DNA of 64,000 bases from Desulfurella acetivorans A63 (GTDB lineage: Bacteria > Campylobacterota_A > Desulfurellia > Desulfurellales > Desulfurellaceae). Position numbers and translations under genes: made by a program. The DNA lies in NCBI GenBank assembly GCA_000517565.1, contig CP007051.1:705039-769038 (forward strand), in the 5' to 3' direction. The notes beneath the pieces are model-generated. The model was not told the DNA's origin. It ran no database searches and saw nothing but the letters and a program-made list of their open reading frames with translations. Below are positions 36,948 through 44,495 of this stretch, one piece after another; the first letter of the stretch is position 1, and the number at the start of each line of letters is the position of its first letter.

Positions 36948-36976
36948 ATTATATAAAAAAAGTAATAGTTTTACAA
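36948..36976 (-). promoter_or_regulatory. Predicted metH promoter
   Basis: On the minus strand TTGTAA (36976-36971), a 17-nt spacer and TATAAT (36953-36948). The predicted leader is only about 15 nt and ends with GGAGG-N5-TTG. Confidence 0.6.
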
Positions 36977-37007
36977 TATAGAGCATTTCTATTTGGAACC
37001 GTTAAAC

Positions 37008-37036
37008 TTGATTTTTATAGATACTAAATATATAAT
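37008..37036 (+). promoter_or_regulatory. Predicted promoter of the tRNA-Arg/SRP RNA/dnaX unit
   Basis: TTGATT (37008-37013), a 17-nt spacer and TATAAT (37031-37036), with a predicted start about 18 nt before the tRNA. No other promoter is evident before dnaX. Confidence 0.65.
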
Positions 37037-37060
37037 CAAAGATGAAAAGTTGGGTATTGA

Positions 37061-37137
37061 GCGCCCATAGCTCAGTTGGATAGAGCGCAAGATTGCGGTT
37101 CTTGAGGCCAGAGGTTCGAATCCTCTTGGGCGCGCCA
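37061..37137 (+). tRNA. tRNA-Arg (anticodon GCG)
   Basis: A 77-nt cloverleaf. Acceptor GCGCCCA / TGGGCGC, discriminator G and encoded CCA; D stem GCTC/GAGC; anticodon stem CAAGA/TCTTG with loop TTGCGGT; T stem AGAGG/CCTCT with loop TTCGAAT. Positions 34-36 are GCG, which reads CGC and CGU by G-U wobble. Most bacteria use anticodon ACG (inosine) here. Confidence 0.93.
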
Positions 37138-37142
37138 CTTTT

Positions 37143-37259
37143 AGCGATACCCACCTTTGAAGATACTTGTAGGGGCGTTTGTGAACCCCGCCAGGTCCGG
37201 AAGGAAGCAACGGTAGCAAATTAGCCCCCAGCAGGTAACCTTTATTGGTGGGTATCGCT
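37143..37259 (+). ncRNA. ffs: Small signal recognition particle RNA (4.5S type)
   Basis: The conserved apical motif GGTCCGGAAGGAAGCAAC (37194-37211) with its flanking internal-loop bases is present. The outer ends TTAGCGATACCCACC and GGTGGGTATCGCTAA pair perfectly over 15 bp, giving a hairpin of about 117-121 nt. It binds Ffh to target membrane proteins. It begins only a few bases after the tRNA CCA end and finishes about 12 nt before dnaX. The exact processed ends are inferred. Confidence 0.92.
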
Positions 37260-37272
37260 AAGGGAAGATAAT

Positions 37273-38499
37273 ATGTATTTAGTTTTTGCAAGAAAGTATA
37301 GACCTCAAACATTAGATGAAGTAATCGGACAGGATATTGTAACTCAAACTATAAAAAATGCTATAGAGCAAAACAGGCTTTACCACTCTATTTTATTTTA
37401 TGGCACAATGGGTACTGGCAAAACATCACTTGCAAGAATTATTGCAAAATCATTAAACTGTGAAAAAGGCCCTACAGTAGAGCCATGTGGAAAGTGTGAG
37501 CATTGCAGAGCAATTTCTGAAGGTAAAAGTGTTGATGTAATTGAAATTGATGGAGCTTCAAACAGGCGCATTGATGATGCAAGAAACATTATTGAAAGTA
37601 TAAAGTATGTACCATTTAGCGCAAGATACAAAATATTTATTATAGATGAAGTGCATATGTTAACAGAAGAAGCTTTTAATGCACTTTTAAAGACAATTGA
37701 AGAGCCACCAGATTATGTTAAATTTATATTTGCAACTACAAATATAGAAAAAGTTCCACAAACAATTCTATCACGATGTCAGATCTTTAAATTAAACAAA
37801 ATTTCTCCTCAAAAAATTTATGAAAAGTTAAAAAAAATTTTAGAAACAGAAAACATAAACATGCAAGATGAAGGCATAAAACTAATTTCTCAAATAGCAC
37901 AAGGATCTTTTAGAGTTGCAGAAAATTATTTAGATAGAGTTGTAGCTTATAAAAATGACAATATCACTGCAAAAGATGTATCGGATGTGCTTGGAGTTGC
38001 TGATTTTGGTTTGATTGATGATTTTGTTGATTCGCTTGTAAGCTTTAATGCTGATTTGACTTTTGAAAAATTAAATTACCTTTTTGAGAGAAATTTAAAA
38101 GTAGAAACATTTGTAGAACTTTTACTTGAAAAACTACTTACTCTTAGTATAGATCTTGAATTAAAAGCGGCTTTTATAAACATTTTCTACGATGCTTTTT
38201 TACAAATAAAATATAAAGTTGATGATGCTGTAACACTAAAAGTAGCAACTCAAAAAGCACTAAGCTTAAAAAACCTTACAAAAATTGAAGAAATAATAAA
38301 ACTAACATACAGCTTAGATCTAGATAAAAAAATACAAACCCACATTCAAAGTGTTGAAGGAATTACTCAAGGTAAATTGGATAACATAAATACTATTGAA
38401 ACTAATAATGTTTCTTTGCAAGATAACACAAATGAGGCAGATAGATTGGAAAAATTTGTAATTGATTTATTTGATGCAGAAATAATAGCAAAGAGGTGA
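37273..38499 (+). CDS. dnaX: DNA polymerase III clamp-loader subunit gamma/tau
   Basis: A 408-residue AAA+ protein. Start MYLVFARKYRPQTLDEVIGQ, Walker A LFYGTMGTGKTSLA, a zinc module with four cysteines (NCEKGP, EPCGKCEHC), Walker B IFIIDEVHMLT and the SRC motif TTNIEKVPQTILSRC. It loads the beta clamp. It is much shorter than E. coli tau, ending soon after domain III, so the DnaB- and alpha-binding tau domains appear absent. Followed by ybaB-recR, the standard order. Confidence 0.92.
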   Translation: MYLVFARKYRPQTLDEVIGQDIVTQTIKNAIEQNRLYHSILFYGTMGTGKTSLARIIAKSLNCEKGPTVEPCGKCEHCRAISEGKSVDVIEIDGASNRRIDDARNIIESIKYVPFSARYKIFIIDEVHMLTEEAFNALLKTIEEPPDYVKFIFATTNIEKVPQTILSRCQIFKLNKISPQKIYEKLKKILETENINMQDEGIKLISQIAQGSFRVAENYLDRVVAYKNDNITAKDVSDVLGVADFGLIDDFVDSLVSFNADLTFEKLNYLFERNLKVETFVELLLEKLLTLSIDLELKAAFINIFYDAFLQIKYKVDDAVTLKVATQKALSLKNLTKIEEIIKLTYSLDLDKKIQTHIQSVEGITQGKLDNINTIETNNVSLQDNTNEADRLEKFVIDLFDAEIIAKR

Positions 38500-38503
38500 T
38501 TTT

Positions 38504-38827
38504 ATGGCAAAAGGTTTTGGCGGTTTTGATATGAATACTCTCATGAGTCAGGCAAAAAAGATGCAAAAAGAAATTGAGCGCATTCAGCAGGAAGCAGCAA
38601 AAGAAATAACACAGGTAAGCGTAGGTGGTGGTATGGTGAGTGTTAGTGCAAATGGTGATGGAGAGATTGTTGAAATAAAAATATCAAAAGAATTGCTTAG
38701 CGATGATGTAGAGATGCTTGAAGATTTGTTGCTTTCTGGTGTAAATGAAGCTATTAGAAAAGCAAAAGAAAAAGTTAAAGAAAAAATGTCTGCTCTAACT
38801 GGCGGTTTGAATATACCAGGTTTATGA
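38504..38827 (+). CDS. YbaB/EbfC-family nucleoid-associated protein
   Basis: A 107-residue protein. The N-terminal amphipathic helix (MNTLMSQAKKMQKEIERIQQ) is followed by a beta core with GGGMVSVSANGDGEIVEI and a helical C-terminus. It binds DNA as a dimer. It overlaps recR by 4 nt (ATGA) and follows dnaX by 4 nt. Confidence 0.93.
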   Translation: MAKGFGGFDMNTLMSQAKKMQKEIERIQQEAAKEITQVSVGGGMVSVSANGDGEIVEIKISKELLSDDVEMLEDLLLSGVNEAIRKAKEKVKEKMSALTGGLNIPGL

Positions 38828-39399
38828 TAAAGAGTCTTGAAAATTTAATTGGATCAATGAAAAAACTACCAGGAATTGGCGAAAAAAGTGCCCTTAGGTA
38901 CGCCTTGTGGCTTATAAATAATTCACAGGATGCAAAAGAGATTGCCAAAAATATAGAGACAGCAGTAAATCTGAAAAAATGTAAAATTTGCCGCAATTTA
39001 TGTGAAGATGATGTTTGCGATATATGCTTGGATAGTTCACGTGATAAATCAACAATCTGTGTTGTAGAAACAATTGAAACATTGATTAATTTAGAATCTC
39101 AACATATATACAATGGTGTGTATTTTGTTTTGTGGGGTTTAATTTCACCTTTGGAAGGAATTTATGCAAAAGATTTAGACCTTGATAAACTTCAAGAAAA
39201 CGCTCAATTAGCAAAAGAAGTAATACTTATGCTGGATGATTCTATAGAAGGAAACCTTACTGCTCAATACATAATAGATATGCTAAATGGTAATGTCAAA
39301 ATAACAAAACCAGCTTCTGGTATACCAGTTGGCTATAATATTAATTCACTTGATAAATTAACACTACAAAAAGCTTTTCAAAATAGAATACCTTATTAG
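38824..39399 (+). CDS. recR: Recombination mediator protein RecR
   Basis: A 191-residue protein. An N-terminal helix-hairpin-helix (MKKLPGIGEKSALRYALWL), a zinc finger (CKICRNLCEDDVCDIC), a Toprim domain (ICVVETIETL) and a C-terminal Walker-like segment ITKPASGIPVG. It works in RecF/RecO-pathway loading of RecA. It is part of the dnaX-ybaB-recR unit. Confidence 0.95.
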   Translation: MIKSLENLIGSMKKLPGIGEKSALRYALWLINNSQDAKEIAKNIETAVNLKKCKICRNLCEDDVCDICLDSSRDKSTICVVETIETLINLESQHIYNGVYFVLWGLISPLEGIYAKDLDLDKLQENAQLAKEVILMLDDSIEGNLTAQYIIDMLNGNVKITKPASGIPVGYNINSLDKLTLQKAFQNRIPY

Positions 39400-39407
39400 G
39401 AGAGTAT

Positions 39408-39740
39408 ATGAGTATCGTTGATTTAAGCAAAATTATAGAAATTGAATCAAAAGAAGAAAAAATTGAAAACTTTGAAACTGGCTCATGGCGTGTTGAGCGT
39501 CCTATTTGGAATGAAAAAACATGCATAAATTGTTTGTTTTGCTGGCAGTATTGCCCTGATGCATCTATAGTTTTGGATAAAGATGAAAAAATGGCAGGCA
39601 TAGATTATCATCATTGCAAAGGCTGCGGTATATGTGTTGAAGTTTGTCCTACAAAGCCAAAATCGCTTGTCATGGCGCTTGAAAAAGACGTACAAGAAAA
39701 AGGCCTGAATGCTATAAGGCTCGAAGTGTTTAAGATTTAA
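39408..39740 (+). CDS. PorD-like 2[4Fe-4S] ferredoxin (oxoacid:ferredoxin oxidoreductase delta subunit)
   Basis: A 110-residue protein with the PorD lead TGSWRVERPIWNEKTC and two CxxCxxCxxxCP clusters (CINCLFCWQYCPD and CKGCGICVEVCP). In pyruvate or 2-oxoglutarate:ferredoxin oxidoreductases this subunit carries electrons out of the TPP centre. No alpha, beta or gamma subunit is adjacent, so it either complements a distant por/oor operon or serves another enzyme. A GGAG precedes the ATG. Confidence 0.85.
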   Translation: MSIVDLSKIIEIESKEEKIENFETGSWRVERPIWNEKTCINCLFCWQYCPDASIVLDKDEKMAGIDYHHCKGCGICVEVCPTKPKSLVMALEKDVQEKGLNAIRLEVFKI

Positions 39741-40924
39741 GGAAGGTTTTCTTCCAACATACAGGCTTTTGCCAAAGCTGCCAAATAAAGAGAACCCGCT
39801 ATAAAAATGTTTTCATAATTTGATTGTTGCGCATATAGTAGAGAGGTATTTGCATCTTCTAAAAATTTATAATTTTTGTTTTCAAATTTAATATCATCTT
39901 TATCAATTGAATTTCGGTTGTTTGTTTTTGTTATTATAATTTCATCAAAATAGAAAGAAAGCATATTTAAAATTTTTTGATACTCTTTTTGCTTTAGGCT
40001 TGAGTAAATTAGCATTTTTGAGCCTTTTATTTTTTTTGCACATTCTAAAAACCTATTTGCTCCATCTACATTGTGCGCACCATCAATTATAAATGTTTTG
40101 TTAGCTGATTTTATAATTTCAAAACGTGCAGGCCAATATGTGTTTTTTATAGCTTGTGTGTCCAATCCCAAATTATAATATTTGTTTAAGCAGTCAATGG
40201 CCAAAAACGCACATGCGAGGTTTTCTTTTTCGTAATCGCATTTTAGAAAATTCAAGTCAAATTGTTTTGCACGGCTTAGATATATTTCATCAACAAAATA
40301 AAGGTCAGCATTGGAAGATTGTTTGATCAAATTTATAACATTAGGAGAATTTTTACCAATTATCCCAATTTTTCTAATAATGGCCATTTTTGTTTTTGTT
40401 ATTTCTTCGATTGTTTTCCCTAAATGTTCTGTGTGATCGAAAGATATGCTTGTTAAAACACTTAAAATTGGCTCTACAACATTTGTTGCATCAAACTCAC
40501 CGCCCATGCCAACTTCCAAAATTGCATATTCCACTTTTAATTTCTTAAATGCCAAAAAACTCAAAGCAGTCAAAAACTCAAAGTAGGTTACATCAAATTC
40601 TCTGGCTAAAGGTTCTATTTGTAGAGCCAAATCAAGCAACAAGTCAAAATCAACGTAAGCGTTGTTTACTTTAATGCGTTCATTCAATAGTATTAGATGT
40701 GGCGAAGTGTACAATCCAGTTTTGTAACCTTTTTGTAAAAAACTATCATTTAACATTTGCGCAACACTGCCTTTACCGTTTGTGCCGCCAATCAATATAC
40801 TTTTAAAAGAATTTTGCGGGTTAGATAGAGCTTTTAGCAACGCTTTTATACGATCAAGACCGAGTTTAATAGAATATGGTCGCAGGTTATCTAAAATTTT
40901 TTTGAGTTTTACGTAGCTTTGCAT
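39737..40924 (-). CDS. folC: Dihydrofolate synthase / folylpolyglutamate synthase
   Basis: A 395-residue Mur-ligase-like enzyme. The ATP loop is ILIGGTNGKGSVAQML near 47; then YTSPHLILLNERI, ILEVGMGGEFDATNV, SISFDHTEHLG and the C-terminal IIDGAHNVDGANRF. It adds glutamate to dihydropteroate and folates. It overlaps acpS by 16 nt and converges with the ferredoxin gene. Confidence 0.93.
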   Translation of the reverse strand: MQSYVKLKKILDNLRPYSIKLGLDRIKALLKALSNPQNSFKSILIGGTNGKGSVAQMLNDSFLQKGYKTGLYTSPHLILLNERIKVNNAYVDFDLLLDLALQIEPLAREFDVTYFEFLTALSFLAFKKLKVEYAILEVGMGGEFDATNVVEPILSVLTSISFDHTEHLGKTIEEITKTKMAIIRKIGIIGKNSPNVINLIKQSSNADLYFVDEIYLSRAKQFDLNFLKCDYEKENLACAFLAIDCLNKYYNLGLDTQAIKNTYWPARFEIIKSANKTFIIDGAHNVDGANRFLECAKKIKGSKMLIYSSLKQKEYQKILNMLSFYFDEIIITKTNNRNSIDKDDIKFENKNYKFLEDANTSLLYAQQSNYENIFIAGSLYLAALAKACMLEENLP

Positions 40925-41241
40925 AAAACAATTGCCACAGCATAGTCACTTGTATGTGATATGCTAACATCTGCATTAAATTTTTTATCTTCAACATAAA
41001 TTTGCACTGCACCATTTTTATCGTTTAAAACCTCTATTTTATTTAGAGGTATTTTTAAGTTAGTTGCTTTAAAAAAAGCTTCTTTTGCGCAAAACTTGCC
41101 GCATAGATGAATATGTGGGAATTTTTTTGAAAAACAATAATCTAATTCTTTTTGAGAAAAAACCCTAAGTAATGTTTTTTTATCAAATTTTTTAAGCATT
41201 AGCTCAAATCTTTTGGTTTGTTCTATGTCTATGCCAACCAT
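40909..41241 (-). CDS. acpS: Holo-[acyl-carrier-protein] synthase
   Basis: A 110-residue AcpS. The magnesium Asp is in MVGIDIEQTKRFE and the second motif is GKFCAKEAFFKAT; VSISHTSDYAVAIVL closes the fold. It transfers 4'-phosphopantetheine to ACP. The start overlaps pdxJ by 13 nt; pdxJ-acpS linkage is conserved in many Proteobacteria. Confidence 0.93.
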   Translation of the reverse strand: MVGIDIEQTKRFELMLKKFDKKTLLRVFSQKELDYCFSKKFPHIHLCGKFCAKEAFFKATNLKIPLNKIEVLNDKNGAVQIYVEDKKFNADVSISHTSDYAVAIVLCKAT

Positions 41242-41954
41242 CTGGCTTTTTCAATAATTTGTTTCATTTGAATTATAGCTTCTTTCAAGCCACAAAAAAC
41301 AGCTCTTGAGATAATAGAATGACCTATATTTAATTCTTCAATTTCTTTGATTTTTGCAATCAGACTAACGTTTTGATAATTCAGGCCATGCCCTGCATGG
41401 ACGCAAAGCCCAAGACTTTTTGCAAAAATAGCTGCATCTTTAATTGTATTTGCGAATTGAAGTTTTTGAGATAGCGGTGCATTTGCATACTCACCTGTGT
41501 GAATTTCGATTGAATCTGCATTAAGCTTTTTTGCTGCTTCAATTTGTTTTTTATCTGGATCAATAAATAAACTTACAAGTATATTTTTTGAATGCAATTT
41601 ATCTATTACTTCTTTTAACTTTTCAAAGTTAGATATTACATCAAGACCACCTTCCGTTGTAAGTTCTTTTCTTTTTTCAGGCACAAGTGTTGATTGATAT
41701 GGGACAAGATTCAAAGCAAAATTTACTATTTTCTCTTCTATGCTCATTTCCAGGTTGAGTGGAATTTTGATTGTATTTTTAACCAATATACAATCATTTT
41801 CCTGGATATGGCGTCTATCTTCCCTTAGATGCATTGTAATATTATCAGCAAGGGCTTCTTGAGCAATTAAAGCTGCATAGATTGGCTCTGGTTCTATACC
41901 CAGTCTTGCCTGTCTTAGTGTTGCTATGTGATCAATGTTAACTCCAAGCCTCAT
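41229..41954 (-). CDS. pdxJ: Pyridoxine 5'-phosphate synthase
   Basis: A 241-residue TIM-barrel enzyme that condenses 1-deoxyxylulose-5-phosphate with 3-amino-2-oxopropyl phosphate. Motifs: LGVNIDHIATLRQARLG, the DNITMHLREDRRHI loop, VPEKRKELTTEGGLDV, VSLFIDP and VHAGHGLNYQNV. It implies the DXP-dependent route to vitamin B6. It overlaps the upstream kinase gene by 4 nt. Confidence 0.95.
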   Translation of the reverse strand: MRLGVNIDHIATLRQARLGIEPEPIYAALIAQEALADNITMHLREDRRHIQENDCILVKNTIKIPLNLEMSIEEKIVNFALNLVPYQSTLVPEKRKELTTEGGLDVISNFEKLKEVIDKLHSKNILVSLFIDPDKKQIEAAKKLNADSIEIHTGEYANAPLSQKLQFANTIKDAAIFAKSLGLCVHAGHGLNYQNVSLIAKIKEIEELNIGHSIISRAVFCGLKEAIIQMKQIIEKARWLA

Positions 41955-43411
41955 TTTTTAGCCTCCAAAATGGTTTTTAATACATAATTTAGACTATTTT
42001 CTTCGTTTGAGTGTATAATTATGGCATTTTCTGGCTTTTCAAATATTTCTTTTTGTTTAAAATATATATCAACTGTGCCATCTGAAATACTTTTTTCCTG
42101 TTGTCTTTTTTCAAGATTTTTGAATATTATTGGCTCCTCTGGATCAAGAAAAACAAAATGAGGCGTTATTCCAAGTTTTTCTATCGTATTTACCAAACTT
42201 TGTCTGTGTGAATGTTTTATGTAGGTTGCATCAAGTATAACATTAAAACCATCTTTTAAAGCTTCGTAAGCTAGCTGGCTTAATTTTTCATATACTACCT
42301 GTGTGTGATAGGTACTGTAAATGCCTTTTTCAAAACCGTTTGTATTTCCAGAAAATAACTGTTTTCTGACAAAGTCAGATGAAAAAACCTTTGCGTTGAG
42401 TTTTTGCGATAATCTTTCGCTAAAATAGCTTTTGCCACAGCCAGTCAAGCCAACCATTGCAATAAGTATCGGTTTATACTTTTTATCAATATATTTATAA
42501 GATAGGTCAAAATATTTGCTTGATAGTTCTTTTTTATTTTCAAAGTAATAAATTTTTCCCCTTACATAAGCCCTGTAAGTTTTATAAAAATTAAGTACTT
42601 CTTTTATAGAGTAATCATTTGAATATTCAATGTATCTTTGCAAAAAAAAATCAGATAAATTTTGTATGTTGTGAAATTCTAAATCCATAAGCAAAAAAGC
42701 TACATCACTTGCAACATCAGAGTATCTAAAACGGTCGTTGAATTCTATACAGTCGTATATGTAAATTTTATCGGCAAGGCAAATATTGTGGGAGTACAAA
42801 TCACCATGACAATCTTTAATTTTTTTTTCTACAATGCGTTTTTGCCAATCATACGTATCTAAAAAGTCATTTGTGTATTTTTTAATTGATTCAAACTGGT
42901 GTTTTGTTAAAAAAGTACCTTGTGCTTTGATTGTTTGGTTAAAATTTTCGTCTGTATTGATTTTTATGTTTTCTTTTTTGCCAAATTCACTTATTTGTGT
43001 ATTTGTTTGAGCATTTTTGTGAAAGTTTGCTATAATATTTGATAGTTTGTCTATATCTTCCAGTGTGACTTTATCTTTTTCAAGCAACACATCCATCATT
43101 TTATCTTGCGGAAGCTTTTTCATGGCAACTGCGTATTCTACAACTTCACCAGGACCTGATATAAAAAATTCATCTGCGTTTTTTGTAATTGACACAACAC
43201 CTAAGTATAAATCGGGTGAAAATCTGCTATTTAATTCAACTTCTTTTTCGCAATAGTATTTTCTTTTTTGCAGGCTTGTAAAATCTAGAAAACCAAAATT
43301 TACGCTTTTTTTTATTTTATAAACAATCTCATTTACTAAAACATACGATATGTGCGTTTCAATTAGCGTTGCTTTGAGCTTGTTTTTTAAGTTTTCTATT
43401 AATTGATTCAT
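41951..43411 (-). CDS. Two-domain aminoglycoside-phosphotransferase-like / P-loop kinase protein
   Basis: The start at 43411 (MNQLIENLKNKLK) gives 486 residues. The N-terminal two thirds are an APH-like kinase (COG2187 type): VNEIVYKIKKSVNFGFLDFT, catalytic KKIKDCHGDLYSHNICLADK and YIYDCIEFNDRFRYSDVASD. The C-terminal third is a P-loop kinase (AMVGLTGCGKSYFSERL, LDATYIKHSHRQ). The substrate is unknown; true antibiotic modification is unlikely. The gene begins inside the 3' end of rnhB-queH (53-nt overlap). Confidence 0.75.
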   Translation of the reverse strand: MNQLIENLKNKLKATLIETHISYVLVNEIVYKIKKSVNFGFLDFTSLQKRKYYCEKEVELNSRFSPDLYLGVVSITKNADEFFISGPGEVVEYAVAMKKLPQDKMMDVLLEKDKVTLEDIDKLSNIIANFHKNAQTNTQISEFGKKENIKINTDENFNQTIKAQGTFLTKHQFESIKKYTNDFLDTYDWQKRIVEKKIKDCHGDLYSHNICLADKIYIYDCIEFNDRFRYSDVASDVAFLLMDLEFHNIQNLSDFFLQRYIEYSNDYSIKEVLNFYKTYRAYVRGKIYYFENKKELSSKYFDLSYKYIDKKYKPILIAMVGLTGCGKSYFSERLSQKLNAKVFSSDFVRKQLFSGNTNGFEKGIYSTYHTQVVYEKLSQLAYEALKDGFNVILDATYIKHSHRQSLVNTIEKLGITPHFVFLDPEEPIIFKNLEKRQQEKSISDGTVDIYFKQKEIFEKPENAIIIHSNEENSLNYVLKTILEAKK

Positions 43412-44495
43412 GGTAAGAATATACACAACCGCAATAATTTTGTCTATAGAAATTGAATTCTTTAGAAAGCTCGCATGAGCGTTTAAAACCGTCTTTCTTT
43501 TTAAAATCTTCCTCAAAAAAACGCACATTTAGACTTTCGAGTGTTTTGCCAATATGTAGGATTGTATTATATTTTTTCAAAGGACTTACAGATAATGTGG
43601 TTGTAAAGTACTCAAAATTATGTTTTTTGGCAAAAACAGCAGTTTTGTACAATCTGTAAGCATAACATAGTGTGCACCTTTTAGAACCTTCTGGATAATT
43701 TTTATATAATTTTACTTTTTTAAACCATTCTTTGGGATCGTATTCTGGGACAATTAGCTCTAAATTGTGGTATTTGCAAAGCTCAATCATTTCTTTTAAT
43801 CTTAGCTGATATTCTTTTTTGGGCTGTATATTTGGGTTAAAAAAATATATGCTAAGTCTAAATTTTTCTTTTAAGCGCTCTATTACACTTGTCGCACACG
43901 GTGCACAACAGGCATGCAAAAGTAATTTTGGTTTAAATGTACCATTTATGAATTGTTTTATAGGCTCAAAACTTTTTCTGTGTATATCGCATATGCCAAA
44001 CTTTTCCAATAATTCGATATGCTTTTTTGTGCCATATCCTTTGTGTTGATCAAATGCATAATTTGGATATTTTTGAGACATAAGTATCATGTGGTGGTCT
44101 CGACTTACTTTTGCCAGAATAGATGCTGCTGATATGCAGGCTATTTTTGAGTCCCCATCTATGATACTTTTAAATTTGACCGGTAAATTTAAGTGATCTT
44201 TCCCATCTATCAATAATAAATCTGGCTTTTTGGGCATGAACAGGAGTGCTCTTTTTATTGATAACTCAAAGGCTTTTACAATGCCAAATCTATCTATTTC
44301 TTTGCAAGTAGCAATTCCAATGCCATATATTGAGTGTTTGGTAAGTATTTTATAAATTTCTTCACGTTTTTTTTGCGTTAAAACTTTTGAGTCTTTTACT
44401 ATTAGATTAAGCTTTTTTGGCAGAATGCAAACAGCGCTGACAATTGGTCCAGCCCATGGACCTCTTCCTGCTTCATCAACGCCCGCTATTAGCAT
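43359..44495 (-). CDS. Fusion of ribonuclease HII and epoxyqueuosine reductase QueH
   Basis: A 378-residue protein with two complete domains in one frame. Residues 1-185 are RNase HII: IAGVDEAGRGPWAGPIVSAV (D7, E8), LLIDGKD (D97) and IIDGDSKIACISAASILAKV. Residues about 188-365 are QueH (DUF208): LLLHACCAPCATSVIERL, FFNPNIQPKKEYQLRL, RCTLCYAYRLYKTA, TTTLSVSPLKKYNTI and YCGC. RNase HII removes ribonucleotides from DNA; QueH makes queuosine from epoxyqueuosine in tRNA with an iron-sulfur cluster. I know of no functional link between them. Confidence 0.9.
   Translation of the reverse strand: MLIAGVDEAGRGPWAGPIVSAVCILPKKLNLIVKDSKVLTQKKREEIYKILTKHSIYGIGIATCKEIDRFGIVKAFELSIKRALLFMPKKPDLLLIDGKDHLNLPVKFKSIIDGDSKIACISAASILAKVSRDHHMILMSQKYPNYAFDQHKGYGTKKHIELLEKFGICDIHRKSFEPIKQFINGTFKPKLLLHACCAPCATSVIERLKEKFRLSIYFFNPNIQPKKEYQLRLKEMIELCKYHNLELIVPEYDPKEWFKKVKLYKNYPEGSKRCTLCYAYRLYKTAVFAKKHNFEYFTTTLSVSPLKKYNTILHIGKTLESLNVRFFEEDFKKKDGFKRSCELSKEFNFYRQNYCGCVYSYHESINRKLKKQAQSNAN

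Noticed and set aside
36927-37060. Cobalamin or SAM riboswitch upstream of metH
   Set aside because: A TTGTAA-17-TATAAT promoter lies about 22 nt before the start codon, so the leader is far too short for a riboswitch.
36989-37312. Minus-strand open frame of 107 codons
   Set aside because: It lies antisense to tRNA-Arg, the SRP RNA and the dnaX start, a common false call over RNA genes.
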